64,000 nucleotides of DNA from Lichenicola sp965198655. Its GTDB lineage: Bacteria > Pseudomonadota > Alphaproteobacteria > Acetobacterales > Acetobacteraceae. The DNA lies in assembly GCA_965198655.1 (NCBI GenBank), contig OZ240668.1, forward strand, positions 1,736,001 to 1,800,000, given 5' to 3'. Shown piece by piece: positions 8,718 through 17,697 of the stretch; positions within the stretch are counted from its first letter, which is position 1, and every line of letters starts with the position of its first letter. A model generated the notes under the pieces. The model searched no databases. It had not been told where the DNA came from and saw only the letters and a program-made list of their open reading frames with translations. A program made the position numbers and the translations under genes.

Positions 8718-9764
8718 GACCACTTTGAGGTTGCGCAGACTCGCTGGTTCTGACTCGACGCTGCTGTTGGAGCAGCGAGGGATGGGATGGCCGCACCGTT
8801 ATCACAGGACCTGCGTCGCCGCCTGATGCAGGCGGTAGAGGTAGGCAGTTCGGCCCGCAAGGCGGCGCGGCGCTTTGCTGTGAGCGAGTCTGCGGCCATC
8901 AAGCTGGTTCGGCGCGTGCGCGAAACCGGCAGCATCCAACCAGCGCGGATCGGCGGCTATCGCAAGCCGCTGTTGGCCGGCCACGAGGACCTGCTACGGG
9001 AGCTGGTAGCGATCAAGGGCACCATCACGTTGGCCGAGATCAAGGTCAGGCTCGCCGAACGCGGCATCGAGGCTGGCTGCCTGACCACCATCTGGTCCAC
9101 CCTGCGCAGGCTCGGGCTGTCGCACAAAAAAATAGTCTGAGGGCGGCCGAGCAGGACCGGATGGACGTGGCTGAGCATCGCCGGATGTGGCGCATATGGC
9201 AGCGCTTCATGGATGCAGAGCGCTTCGTGTTCATTGACGCTTGAGCTCCGGAGGAGATCAAGGGCGCGGCCACGAACATGGTCCGGCGCTACGGCTGGGC
9301 ACCGCGGAGCGAACGCCTGGTCACGGCTGCCCCGCACGGGCACTGGCGCACCACCACCTTCGTGGCGGGCCTGCGCAGCACCGGCCTGGTCGCCCCGTTG
9401 GTGCTGGACGGGCCGATGAACGGCCGCGCGTTCCTGGCCTACGTCCAGCAATTCCTCGCGCCAACGCTCCGGCGCGGCGACGTGGTGGTCATGGACAACC
9501 TGGGCGCCCACAAGGTGGCAGGCGTCGCCGAGGCCATCAGGGCGGTTGGCGCCAGCATCCTCTACCTGCCGCCATACTCGCCGGACCTGAACCCGATCGA
9601 GCAGGCGTTCTCCAAGCTCAAGACACTGCTCCGGGGTGCCGCGGCCCGCACCAAGGAAGCACTTTGGACCACCATCGGCCAGTTGCTCGGCCGCTTCAGC
9701 CCCGACGAGTGCCGCAACTACCTCAACAACTCAGGATACGAGTTCACGTAAAGCGAAAATGCTC
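8718..9764 (+). mobile_element. IS630-family insertion sequence, copy 1 (degenerate)
   Basis: 1047 bp bounded by imperfect terminal inverted repeats (left GACCACTTTG..., right end read inward GAGCATTTTC...) with TA on each side (8716-8717 and 9765-9766), the IS630 target duplication. It carries one transposase gene that is now interrupted. It has destroyed the short-chain dehydrogenase gene, and an IS5-family element abuts its right end. Confidence 0.75.
8787..9751 (+). pseudogene. IS630-family transposase, interrupted
   Basis: The N-terminal part (8787-9140) has a helix-turn-helix region (SARKAARRFAVSESAAIKL). At its end an A7 run near 9124-9130 shifts the frame. The next segment reads RAAEQDRMDVAEHRR and FVFIDA, the first catalytic Asp, then meets TGA at 9241-9243. 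The remainder (9278-9751) has the second Asp in VVMDNLGAHK and the Glu in NPIEQAFSK. IS630 elements often use a programmed shift at an A-run, so the A7 may be functional. The in-frame TGA after the first catalytic Asp, followed by sequence unlike the usual DETW block, indicates a dead gene. Confidence 0.75.
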
Positions 9765-9767
9765 TAA

Positions 9768-10612
9768 GAGCTTAAAGACAAAACCGTTTGATCTGGCGCA
9801 GACAGATGACGGCGCATGCGAGGGTTGTGAAGGCGAGGTGAAGATCGGCGCGGCGTTCGTAGCGCGTGGTAAGGCGCCGGAACCGGGCCAGCCAGGCGAA
9901 CGTGCGCTCGACCACCCACCGGTGCCGCCCGAGATGGGCGCTGCTCTCCACCGCACGGCGGGCGATGCGGGGTCGGATCCCACGGGCCCGGCACTCCTGG
10001 CGGCAGCGGCGGTGGTCGTAACCCTTGTCAGCGTGCAGCTTCGTTGGTCGCTTGCGCGGCCGCCCACGGCGCCTGGCCCGCACGCCGGGCACGGCGTCCA
10101 GGGTCGCTGCCAACATCATGCTGTCGTTGCGGTTGGCACCGCCCAGCGTCAGGCCAAGTGGCGTGCCGCGGGCATCGGTGACCAGATGGCGCTTCGTGCC
10201 GGGCCTGCCGCGGTCCGTCGGGTTGGGCCCGACCTCCGCCCCCCCTTTTTGGCAGGCAGGCTGGCACTGTCCAACGCCGCGCGGCTCCAGTCCAGCGCAC
10301 CTGCGCCGTGCATCTGCTCCAGCAGCACCCGGTGCAGGTTCGCCCACACCCCGGCCGCGTGCCACTCGCCCAGGCGACGCCAGCACGTCTTGCCGCAGCA
10401 GCCCAGCTCGGCAGGCACCTCGTGCCACTGAATGCCCGTGCGCAGCACGAACAGGATACCAGCCAGGGCCGCACGATCCGAGGCCCGGGGCCGTCCGCCT
10501 TTCGGCTTCGGTCGCACCGGCGGCAGCAACGGCTCGATCGCCAACCAAAGGTCGTCAGGAACAAGTAGCGCCATGTCCCAGCAACACCTCAGATGGGCTT
10601 TGTCCCAATCTC
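9768..10612 (-). mobile_element. IS5-family insertion sequence, copy 1
   Basis: 845 bp, flanked by TAA on both sides (9765-9767 and 10613-10615), the 3-bp TNA duplication typical of IS5 relatives. Terminal inverted repeats begin GAGATTGGGACAAAG at the transposase 5' side and GAGCTTAAAGACAAA at the other. It is nearly identical to the element at 43409-44252 but in opposite orientation. It lies directly against the right end of IS630 copy 1. Confidence 0.88.
9772..10574 (-). CDS. IS5-family transposase (two overlapping frames, probable -1 frameshift)
   Basis: The first frame starts at ATG 10574 (MALLVPDDLWLAIEPLLPP, then HWRE-like IQWHEVPAELG) and ends at 10149. The second frame carries the catalytic core: LHADKGYDHRR (Asp) and HRWVVERTFAW (Glu), ending at 9772. 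The first catalytic Asp lies in ALDSASLP just before the junction. The frames join at an A5G7 run (10239-10250), a plausible -1 slippery site, which would give one product of about 267 aa. Because the second copy in this window has the same junction, the shift is probably programmed and not damage. Confidence 0.85.
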
Positions 10613-10620
10613 TAAGCGGT

Positions 10621-10772
10621 AGGCCAGGGTTCTGCCCATCGATCTGCTTCGCACCACCGATCTGCTTCGCAGCCCGGTCCACTGGGGCCGGACGCCCCAG
10701 ACCCCTTAACTATAAGAATCGGGCTTGAAGGGCTTCGCCCTTCATGGGGTCCAGGGGCAACGCCCCTGGGTC
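10621..10772 (+). repeat. Multi-hairpin dispersed repeat, copy R1
   Basis: One of six related repeats in the window. It contains the GGGGCCGGACGCCCC arm, the TTGAAGGGCTTCGCCCTTCA hairpin and the terminal CCAGGGGCAACGCCCCTGG hairpin, plus the GATCTGCTTCGCAGC module (twice, imperfectly). It lies between IS5 copy 1 and the 3' end of the CxxC peroxidase-like gene, 120 bp after that stop. Confidence 0.8.
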
Positions 10773-10891
10773 CTCGTCGTCTATGGGAATATTCAGATGG
10801 ACCCAAGCTAACTCAATCAGGTTCGCGGGCAACTCCGAGCAGAAACCTGTGGCGCGACCACGATGACAAACGTGCCGATCCATCAGCTCCC

Positions 10892-11305
10892 TCAGACACC
10901 GCGATTGGCAACGTCACCGCCAGGGCCGTGCGGTCTCGTGGCGCCTGCCTCCGCGGCCATCGCCGCGTCCGCGATCTTCTGCACCAGCAGCCCGTGCCCC
11001 ACGGCGGCGCCGGCACGGAGCGCGGCAGCGATGAAGGTGGTTTCCGCCAGCTCCTCGCGCGTCGCACCGGCCTGCAGGGCGCGACGGGTGTGGACGTCGA
11101 GGCAGTAGCCGCATTGCGTGGTCAGCGCCACGCCGACCGCGATCAGCTCGCGATACTTCGCCGGGATCAGGCCGTCCTCCCGCTCCGAGACGTCCTTGAA
11201 CGCCAGGAACGCGCGCGCCTCGACCGGCGCCGCCGCGGCGAGGCGGTTGGCGAGCGACAGGTCGGAGGGTTCGGCATAGGCCGTGACGGAGCCGGGCCTG
11301 ATCAT
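10892..11305 (-). CDS. Carboxymuconolactone decarboxylase / AhpD-like peroxidase family protein
   Basis: 137 aa. The family motif ELIAVGVALTTQCGYCLDVHTRRAL contains the redox CxxC followed by His (CGYC-LDVH), and ATREELAETTFIAAALRAG is the typical following helix. AhpD-like relatives use the CxxC pair as an alkylhydroperoxidase or disulfide reductase, while true decarboxylases lack it, so a peroxide-defence role is more likely. ATG 11305 is preferred because AAGGAG lies upstream; an in-frame start at 11383 would add 26 non-homologous residues. It stands alone on its strand. Confidence 0.83.
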   Translation of the reverse strand: MIRPGSVTAYAEPSDLSLANRLAAAAPVEARAFLAFKDVSEREDGLIPAKYRELIAVGVALTTQCGYCLDVHTRRALQAGATREELAETTFIAAALRAGAAVGHGLLVQKIADAAMAAEAGATRPHGPGGDVANRGV

Positions 11306-11450
11306 GGAAGATCTCCTTGAACTCAGTGGGTGGCCAAGATCGTTCCCAACAGGCCGACGAGCCGACACTCGGGCCCGCGGCATGCGAACGACGCGACCCC
11401 GACGCAGCGACCCAAGCAGATACGCGTCCGGATCGACCCGGTCCAGATGC

Positions 11451-13454
11451 CTAGCCCAGCGGCGCCAGGATGGCGTCCAGGCTGCCGCCCGTGCTGCCGG
11501 GTGCCCGGATCAGATGCGGGTAGCGCAGGCCGCCATGGTAGTCGAGGCGAACGGTGCGGTAGTGGTCCTGCGCCTTCAACAGCAGCTCGATCGGCGCCTG
11601 CGCGGTCTTGGCGTCGGTGATGGCGCGGGACAGGCCGTCGGCGTCGTAGGCGGCGCCGTTGACGGCGACGATCGCGGTGCCGACGGTGATGCCGGCCTTG
11701 AAGGCCGGGCTGCCCCAGACCACGCCGCGCGCGGTGCCGTCATGGGTCAGGTACAGCCCGAGCGAGTAGCCGAGATCGGTCATCTTGCGCAAGCCGGCAG
11801 CGCTCTTCTCGTATGGGCTTTCCACGTCGGTGTAGACCAACTGGTAGCCGCCGCGGGTGATGCCGTCGAGCGGCGCCCCGCCGCCGACGCGGTCCAGCCG
11901 GGTGCGCAGGAAGCCGGCCCAGTCGAACGGCACCACGCCGTTCAGCGTGCTCGCGACGTCGGCGAACGTGTAGGTGCTGGTGACGTAGCTGGCGTTGTCG
12001 ATGCCGAAGAAGGTGCGGGCGAAGTCGTTGAGCGACTTCGCGCCGTGCGACAGCTCGCGCAGCTTGGTGTCGACGTCGAGCCAGACCAGCGCGCCCTCCT
12101 CGTAGTAGTCCTCCGAGCGCTGCCAGCCGCGCCACGGGATCGGCCGGCGCTGGGCGATCACCGGGTCGTTGTCGGTGTCCTGGAGGTTGCGCCAGGCGCG
12201 GCCGATGCCGTTGTCGTAGCTCGCCGCCATGTCGGCGAGCTGGTCGAGCCCGTCCTGCTTGGTCCACAGCCCGGCGCGCGCCGACAGGATATTGCCCCAG
12301 TACTGGGTCTGGCCCTCGTAGACCCAGAGCAGGGTGTCGCGCTCGGGCGTGTTGAAGTTGGGCTGCCACAGGTCGGCGGGACGGCGGAACTTGCCGTTCC
12401 AGCTATGGGTGGATTCGTGCGGCAGCAGGTCGCGGTCGGCGAGGTTCTTGTCCCACGAGGTGAAGTTGTCCGCGCCTTCGCCGTTCTCCGACGAGCGGTG
12501 GTGTTCCAGCCCGATGCCGCCGAGCTGGTCCGACACCGACAGCAGGAAGTCGTAGTGGTCGTAGTGGTGCGAGCCGTACAGGTGCTGCTCCTGCACCACC
12601 AGGCGCCGGTACGCGTCCAGCACCGCCGGGCTCATGGCCAGCGCGTCCGGCGTGTCGCCGGCGATGTCGAGATGCACCGGCGCCGCACCGCCCGGGACCG
12701 AGGACGGCGGCGACAGGTCCTCGCGCCTGACGTAGCGACCGGCCAGCACCGGGTTGTCCACCAGGGTGTTGAGCGGGACGGTCCTGTAGTGGGTGACCGC
12801 ACCGGTCTGCGAGGCGACGTCGAGGCCGCTGAAGGCGGTCCAGCCGGCGGGATAAGTGACGGACGCGTCGACCGGCAGGTCGCGGGAGAAGTAGCCGGCC
12901 GGGTAGAGCAGGATGTTGTTCCACTGCAGGCTGAGCATGGTGGGCGTCATCACCACGCGGCCCTCGGCGGGCACCACCGGCGACAGGTACTGGAAGTCGA
13001 GGTCGAGCGCGGTGGCGCCCTGCGGCACCGGAACGTGGAAGGCGTAGACGTCCACCGTGTCGCGCACCCAGGCGAGCCGGGTGCCGCCGGCGTGGATCAC
13101 CAGGCTGGCGAACTTGTCCAGCTCGCCGGTGGGGGAATGGTCGCCCGGCAGCCATTTCGGGAACAACAGCACGACCTCGCCGGAGCCCGTTGCCGGGCCG
13201 GCCAGGGGGATGGTCTCGTGTGCGGTGAAGATGTGCCGGTCGAGGTCGGTGGCGTCGATCCGCAGCGCGATGGTGCCGGGATAGGGATGGTCCTGCGGCG
13301 CCTGGATCGGCGGCACGGCGGGCGCCGGTTCGGGCTGCTTCTGCTGCGCCCGGGCGGCCGACGGGGCGGCCAGCGGGGCGGCGGCCAGCAGGACGGTGGC
13401 GACGGCGCACAACAAGCGGCTGCGTCGGCCAAAGGCGGGGGTCTGCGTGATCAC
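11451..13454 (-). CDS. M61-family glycyl aminopeptidase-like metalloprotease with PDZ domain
   Basis: 667 aa from a GTG at 13454; no clear SD. A signal peptide is present (LLCAVATVLLAAAPLAAPSAARA). The middle holds the zinc motif HESTHSWNGK (HExxH followed by W-N, as in M61 peptidases) and the downstream WVYEGQTQYWG segment carrying the third ligand Glu. Near the C-terminus, AFKAGITVGTAIVAVNG is a PDZ carboxylate-binding loop. Known M61 enzymes are periplasmic aminopeptidases with a preference for N-terminal Gly or Ala. The gene is divergent from paoA with about 135 bp between them. There is no ATG in the N-terminal region, so the start is the least certain part. Confidence 0.87.
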   Translation of the reverse strand: MITQTPAFGRRSRLLCAVATVLLAAAPLAAPSAARAQQKQPEPAPAVPPIQAPQDHPYPGTIALRIDATDLDRHIFTAHETIPLAGPATGSGEVVLLFPKWLPGDHSPTGELDKFASLVIHAGGTRLAWVRDTVDVYAFHVPVPQGATALDLDFQYLSPVVPAEGRVVMTPTMLSLQWNNILLYPAGYFSRDLPVDASVTYPAGWTAFSGLDVASQTGAVTHYRTVPLNTLVDNPVLAGRYVRREDLSPPSSVPGGAAPVHLDIAGDTPDALAMSPAVLDAYRRLVVQEQHLYGSHHYDHYDFLLSVSDQLGGIGLEHHRSSENGEGADNFTSWDKNLADRDLLPHESTHSWNGKFRRPADLWQPNFNTPERDTLLWVYEGQTQYWGNILSARAGLWTKQDGLDQLADMAASYDNGIGRAWRNLQDTDNDPVIAQRRPIPWRGWQRSEDYYEEGALVWLDVDTKLRELSHGAKSLNDFARTFFGIDNASYVTSTYTFADVASTLNGVVPFDWAGFLRTRLDRVGGGAPLDGITRGGYQLVYTDVESPYEKSAAGLRKMTDLGYSLGLYLTHDGTARGVVWGSPAFKAGITVGTAIVAVNGAAYDADGLSRAITDAKTAQAPIELLLKAQDHYRTVRLDYHGGLRYPHLIRAPGSTGGSLDAILAPLG

Positions 13455-13589
13455 TTTTTGAGACCTGTCTGTTCGGCCGCACCACGCCACCAAACCGATC
13501 GTGTTGCAACACCGCCGGGCAGGATGGTCACGTGAGCGAGAGGTCGGGCGGCGACGCCTCCCGCCCCCGCCGAAGCAGGACCATGATGG

Positions 13590-14339
13590 ATGGCTCGCAT
13601 CGGGCAGGGATGGTTCAGCATGGACGAAGGCCGGACGACGGTCCCAGCTGCGGCGGTATCGCGCCGTGGCGTGCTCCAGGGCGGGGCGACCGCGATCGCG
13701 GCGGGGCTGGTGGCGGGCGTGCCGGCACGCGCGGAGGAGCCGGTGGCCCCGGCCCCGGTATTGGGCGACCCCGCCGCGGAGCCCGGCCTGGCGCCGGTGG
13801 TGATGGAGCAGGTGCGGGTGACGGTGAACGGGCAGCAGCGCGTGCTGACCCTGGACGCGCGCACCACGCTGCTGGACATGCTGCGCGAGCACCTGCACCT
13901 CATCGGCTCCAAGAAGGGCTGCGACCACGGCCAGTGCGGCTCGTGCACGGTGCTGGCGGACGGACAGCGGATCAACGCCTGCCTGAGCCTGGCGGTGATG
14001 CATGACGGCCGCGCGGTCACCACGATCGAGGGGCTGGCGCAAGGCGAGGCGCTGCATCCGATGCAGCAGGCGTTCCTGTCGCATGACGGCTACCAGTGCG
14101 GCTACTGCACGCCGGGGCAGATCTGCTCGGCGATCGGGATGCTGCAGGAGCACGGCCAAGGCTGGCCGAGCTGGGTGACGGCGGACCTGACCGCGTCGCC
14201 GGCCCTGACCGACGGGGAGCTGCGCGAGCGCATGAGCGGCAACATCTGCCGCTGCAGCGCCTATCCCAACATCGTCGCCGCGATCCGCGAGGTCGAGGGC
14301 GCCGACCATCCAGGCACCGGACGCAAGGTGCCGGCATGA
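13590..14339 (+). CDS. paoA: Periplasmic aldehyde oxidoreductase, 2Fe-2S subunit
   Basis: 249 aa small subunit of a xanthine-oxidase-family molybdoenzyme that oxidises aldehydes to acids in the periplasm. A Tat motif SRRGVLQGG at about residues 24-32 should export the folded complex. The plant-type [2Fe-2S] cluster has C-x4-C-x2-C (GCDHGQCGSC) and a further Cys in NACL. The second cluster has CGYCTPGQ and NICRCSAYPN. An ATG at 13620 (MDEGRTT) is a plausible alternative start. The stop overlaps the start of paoB by ATGA, so the three subunits are translationally coupled. No paoD/xdhC chaperone gene is found nearby. Confidence 0.92.
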   Translation: MARIGQGWFSMDEGRTTVPAAAVSRRGVLQGGATAIAAGLVAGVPARAEEPVAPAPVLGDPAAEPGLAPVVMEQVRVTVNGQQRVLTLDARTTLLDMLREHLHLIGSKKGCDHGQCGSCTVLADGQRINACLSLAVMHDGRAVTTIEGLAQGEALHPMQQAFLSHDGYQCGYCTPGQICSAIGMLQEHGQGWPSWVTADLTASPALTDGELRERMSGNICRCSAYPNIVAAIREVEGADHPGTGRKVPA

Positions 14340-15340
14340 GGAGCTTCGCCTACGAACGGGCCGGCAGCCCGCAGGGCGCGGCGCAGGCGGGTGCGGCGTC
14401 GGGTGCCGCGTTCATCGCCGGCGGCACCAACCTGCTCGACCTGATGAAGCTGGAGGTGGAAACGCCGAACCGGCTGGTCGATCTCGGCCGGCTCGATCCG
14501 GGCGCGGTGCAGCCGACCGCCGAGGGCGGGCTGCGCATCGGCGCCGGGGTGAGCAACAGCGCGCTGTCGGCCGATCCCGCGGTGCGGGCGCGCTATCCGC
14601 TGCTGTCGCAGGCGCTGCTGGCCGGGGCCTCGCCGCAACTACGCAACAAGGCGACCACCGCCGGCAACCTGCTGCAGCGCACGCGCTGCGTGTATTTCTA
14701 CGACACCGCCAGCGCCTGCAACAAGCGCGCCCCCGGCACCGGCTGCGACGCGATCGGCGGCGTGAACCGCATGAACGCGGTGGTCGGCACCAGCCCCGCC
14801 TGCATCGCGGCGCACCCGTCCGACATGGCGGTGGCGATGATGGCGCTGGACGCGACGATCGAGACGGTCACCGCGGACGGCGCCGGCCGACGCATCCCGA
14901 TCGGCAGCTTCTACCGCCTGCCGGGCAGCACGCCGCACCTGGACACGGTGCTGCGGCCGGGCGAGCTGATCACCGCCGTCACCCTGCCGCCGCCGCCGCC
15001 GGGGGTGCAGGGCTACCGCAAGATACGCGACCGCGCCTCGTACGCCTTCGCGCTGGTGTCGGTGGCCTCGATCGTGGACGGGTCGGACGGGCGGATCAGG
15101 CAGGCCCGCTTCGCCTGCGGCGGCATCGCGCCGCGGCCCTGGCGGGTGCCGGCGGCGGAAACGGCGCTGGCCGGCGCGCCGGCGGACGGCGCGTCGCTGG
15201 ACCGGGCCTGCGACCTGCTGCTCGAGGGCGCCGTCGGCCACGGCCGCAACGATTTCAAGATCCCGATGATCCGCCGCCTGCTGACCCACGTGGTGGCGCA
15301 GGCGGTGCGGCCGGCGGCGGAGGGACAGCGCAATGGCTGA
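14336..15340 (+). CDS. paoB: Aldehyde oxidoreductase, FAD-binding subunit
   Basis: 334 aa medium subunit. The FAD-binding AGGTNLLDLMKLE (residues about 29-41) and the ATTAGNLLQRTRC region are typical. Like E. coli PaoB and 4-hydroxybenzoyl-CoA reductase, it has an insertion rich in cysteine (CVYFYDTASACNKR, TGCDA and PACIAAHPSDM) that would bind an extra [4Fe-4S] cluster. Electrons pass from the molybdenum subunit through the Fe-S centres to this FAD. It starts inside paoA (ATGA overlap) and overlaps the start of paoC by 8 bp. Confidence 0.92.
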   Translation: MRSFAYERAGSPQGAAQAGAASGAAFIAGGTNLLDLMKLEVETPNRLVDLGRLDPGAVQPTAEGGLRIGAGVSNSALSADPAVRARYPLLSQALLAGASPQLRNKATTAGNLLQRTRCVYFYDTASACNKRAPGTGCDAIGGVNRMNAVVGTSPACIAAHPSDMAVAMMALDATIETVTADGAGRRIPIGSFYRLPGSTPHLDTVLRPGELITAVTLPPPPPGVQGYRKIRDRASYAFALVSVASIVDGSDGRIRQARFACGGIAPRPWRVPAAETALAGAPADGASLDRACDLLLEGAVGHGRNDFKIPMIRRLLTHVVAQAVRPAAEGQRNG

Positions 15341-17618
15341 CGGGACGCCGAAGGGGCTGCGGGGCCCAAGCCTGGACGGCCCGTTCGGGCCGGGGATCGA
15401 CCGGGTCGACGGGCGGCTCAAGGTGACGGGGGCGGCACCCTACGCCTACGAGTACGGCGGCGCCGAGTATCACGGCCCCGAGCCGCTGGTCGGCTTCATC
15501 GTGCCGGCGACGATCGCCACCGGGCGGGTGGCCTCGATCGACGACGCCGTCGCCAGCCGCGCCCCCGGGGTGCGTCTGATCCTGACCCACGCCAACGCCC
15601 CCCCACAGGCGCCGTGGGGACCGCTGGTGGCGCAGGACCGGTTCGCGCGCGCGCAGCCGGCGCTGGGCGACGACCGCGTGCGGCACTACGGCGAGCCGGT
15701 CGCCTTCGTGGTCGCCGACACGTTCGAGCAGGCGCGGGCGGCGGCGATGGCGCTGGTGATCCGCTACGACGCGGACGTGCCGGAGGCCGACCTCGCCCGG
15801 CACCTCGACCAGGCGAAGGTGCTGTCCAAGATGGATGGCGGCGAGTCCCCGGTCAGCGACGTCGGCGACTCGGCCAAGGCGTTCGCATCGGCGCCCGTGC
15901 GGGTCGACGCCCGCTACGACACCGACTACCAGCACCACGCCCAAATGGAGCCGCACGCCAGCCTGGCGCTGTGGGACGGGCCGAAGCTGACCATCTGGTG
16001 CTCGTCGCAGATGGTGGACAGCCACCAGCGCGGGGTGGCGGCGACGCTGCAGATGTCGACGGGCAGCGTGCGGATCGTCAGCCGCTACGTCGGCGGCGGG
16101 TTCGGCGGCAAGCTGCCGTACTACGCCGACCAGATCCTTGCGGCGCTGGCGGCGAAGCGGCTCGATCACCCGGTGAAAGTGGCGCTGACCCGTCAGCAGA
16201 TGTTCCACGTCACCAGCCACCGCACGCAAACGTTCCAGCACCTGCAGCTCGGCGCCGGCGCCGACGGCGCGTTGCAGTCGATGAACCACGAGGCCTGGGT
16301 GCAGACCGCGCGCTACGACAACTTCGTCGAGAACGTGGCGCAGCCGACGCGCGGGCTGTACGCCTCGCCCAACATCACCACCCTGCACAAAGTGGCGAAG
16401 CTCGACCTGCCGGGATCGGACTCGATGCGGGCACCCGGCGACGCCCCCGGCTCGCTCGGGCTGGAATGCGCCATGGACGAGCTGGCGGAGCGGCTCGGCA
16501 TGGACCCGGTGGCGCTACGCCTGCGGAACGACACCATGGTCCATCCGACCAGCCACCAGCCTTACACCACGCGCCACCTCGCCGACTGCCTGAAGGCGGG
16601 TGCTGCGCAGTTCGGCTGGAGCCGGCGGCCCAGCACGCCCGGCACGATCCGCGACGGCGAGTGGCTGATCGGCTACGGCATGGCGTCGGCCTATCGCGGC
16701 AACATGCTGCGCGACGCGTCCGCCGAGGTGACGCTGGGCGCCGACGGCGTGCTGGTGGTGCGGCTCGCCATGACCGACATCGGCACCGGCACCTACACCG
16801 TGCTGACGCAGATCGCGTCGGAAAGCACCGGCTTGCCGGTGGATAAGGTGCGCGTGCTGATGGGCGACACCCGCTACCCGCCCACCGCCGGCTCCGGCGG
16901 CTCGTTCGGGGCGGAGACCTCCGGCTCCGCGGTGTTCCGGGCCTGCGAGGCGCTGCGCGGCCGGCTGGCCGAGGCGGCGGTCGGCGATCCCGCCTCGCCG
17001 CTGCACGGCGCCGACATGACGCAGGTCGCGTTCGGGAACGGCCGGATCTCCGCCGGGACGGAATCCGAGGCGCTTGGGGCCCTGGCCGGGCGGATCGCGC
17101 CGGATGGGGTAACGGCGCAGGGCAAGGTGTCCAAGGCGGAGAAGCCGGAAGGAAAGGCAGAGGCCTCATTCGGCGCGCACTTCGCCGAGGTCGGCGTGAA
17201 CGTGGTCACCGGCGAGGTGCGTATGCGCCGGATGGTGGGCGTGTTCTCGGTGGCGCGGGTGCTGAACGCCAAGACGCTGCGCTCGCAGTTGCTGGGCGGG
17301 ATGATCTGGGGGCTGAGCGGCGCGCTGATCGAGGGCAACGAGGTCGACGTGCGACACGGCTTCTTCGCCAACCACGACCTCGCCAACTACCACGTGCCGA
17401 TCCAGGCCGACGTGGGCGCAGTCGAGGTTACCGTGCTGGCCGAGACCGACCCGGCGGTGAACCCGATCGGGGTCAAGGGCGCTGGCGAGCTCGGCATCTG
17501 CGGCTCTGGCGCCGCGGTCGCCAACGCGGTGTACAACGCGACCGGGGTACGTATGCGCAGCGTCCCCATCACCCCGGACAAGCTGCTGCCGCACCTGCCG
17601 CCGGTGTTGTCGGTCTGA
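15333..17618 (+). CDS. paoC: Aldehyde oxidoreductase, molybdenum cofactor-binding subunit
   Basis: 761 aa catalytic subunit of the xanthine oxidase family. Conserved elements include the N-terminal DRVDGRLKVTGAAPYAYE, the glycine-rich VGGGFGGK, the SGSFGAETSG-like cofactor contact region and the C-terminal GVKGAGELGICG, where Glu at about position 718 is the expected catalytic base. Length agrees with E. coli PaoC. The substrate is probably a broad set of aldehydes, aromatic ones included (family knowledge). It is the last gene of paoABC; the next gene begins about 80 bp downstream on the same strand. Confidence 0.92.
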   Translation: MADGTPKGLRGPSLDGPFGPGIDRVDGRLKVTGAAPYAYEYGGAEYHGPEPLVGFIVPATIATGRVASIDDAVASRAPGVRLILTHANAPPQAPWGPLVAQDRFARAQPALGDDRVRHYGEPVAFVVADTFEQARAAAMALVIRYDADVPEADLARHLDQAKVLSKMDGGESPVSDVGDSAKAFASAPVRVDARYDTDYQHHAQMEPHASLALWDGPKLTIWCSSQMVDSHQRGVAATLQMSTGSVRIVSRYVGGGFGGKLPYYADQILAALAAKRLDHPVKVALTRQQMFHVTSHRTQTFQHLQLGAGADGALQSMNHEAWVQTARYDNFVENVAQPTRGLYASPNITTLHKVAKLDLPGSDSMRAPGDAPGSLGLECAMDELAERLGMDPVALRLRNDTMVHPTSHQPYTTRHLADCLKAGAAQFGWSRRPSTPGTIRDGEWLIGYGMASAYRGNMLRDASAEVTLGADGVLVVRLAMTDIGTGTYTVLTQIASESTGLPVDKVRVLMGDTRYPPTAGSGGSFGAETSGSAVFRACEALRGRLAEAAVGDPASPLHGADMTQVAFGNGRISAGTESEALGALAGRIAPDGVTAQGKVSKAEKPEGKAEASFGAHFAEVGVNVVTGEVRMRRMVGVFSVARVLNAKTLRSQLLGGMIWGLSGALIEGNEVDVRHGFFANHDLANYHVPIQADVGAVEVTVLAETDPAVNPIGVKGAGELGICGSGAAVANAVYNATGVRMRSVPITPDKLLPHLPPVLSV

Positions 17619-17697
17619 TACCTCGTGACGAAGACGTTAACCATTCGACACGCGCGGTCCGTTGCGCCCGCCCGGAGCGTCTGGTCTGATCGCAGGA

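Noticed and set aside
11283..13535. Long plus-strand frame opposite the M61 peptidase
   Set aside because: Antisense shadow with repetitive Arg/Gly/Val/Gln composition; the minus-strand M61 frame has a signal peptide, HExxH motif and PDZ domain.
14096..15340. An 80-codon upstream extension of paoB
   Set aside because: It would overlap the paoA coding region deeply; the ATGA start at 14336 fits the family N-terminus.
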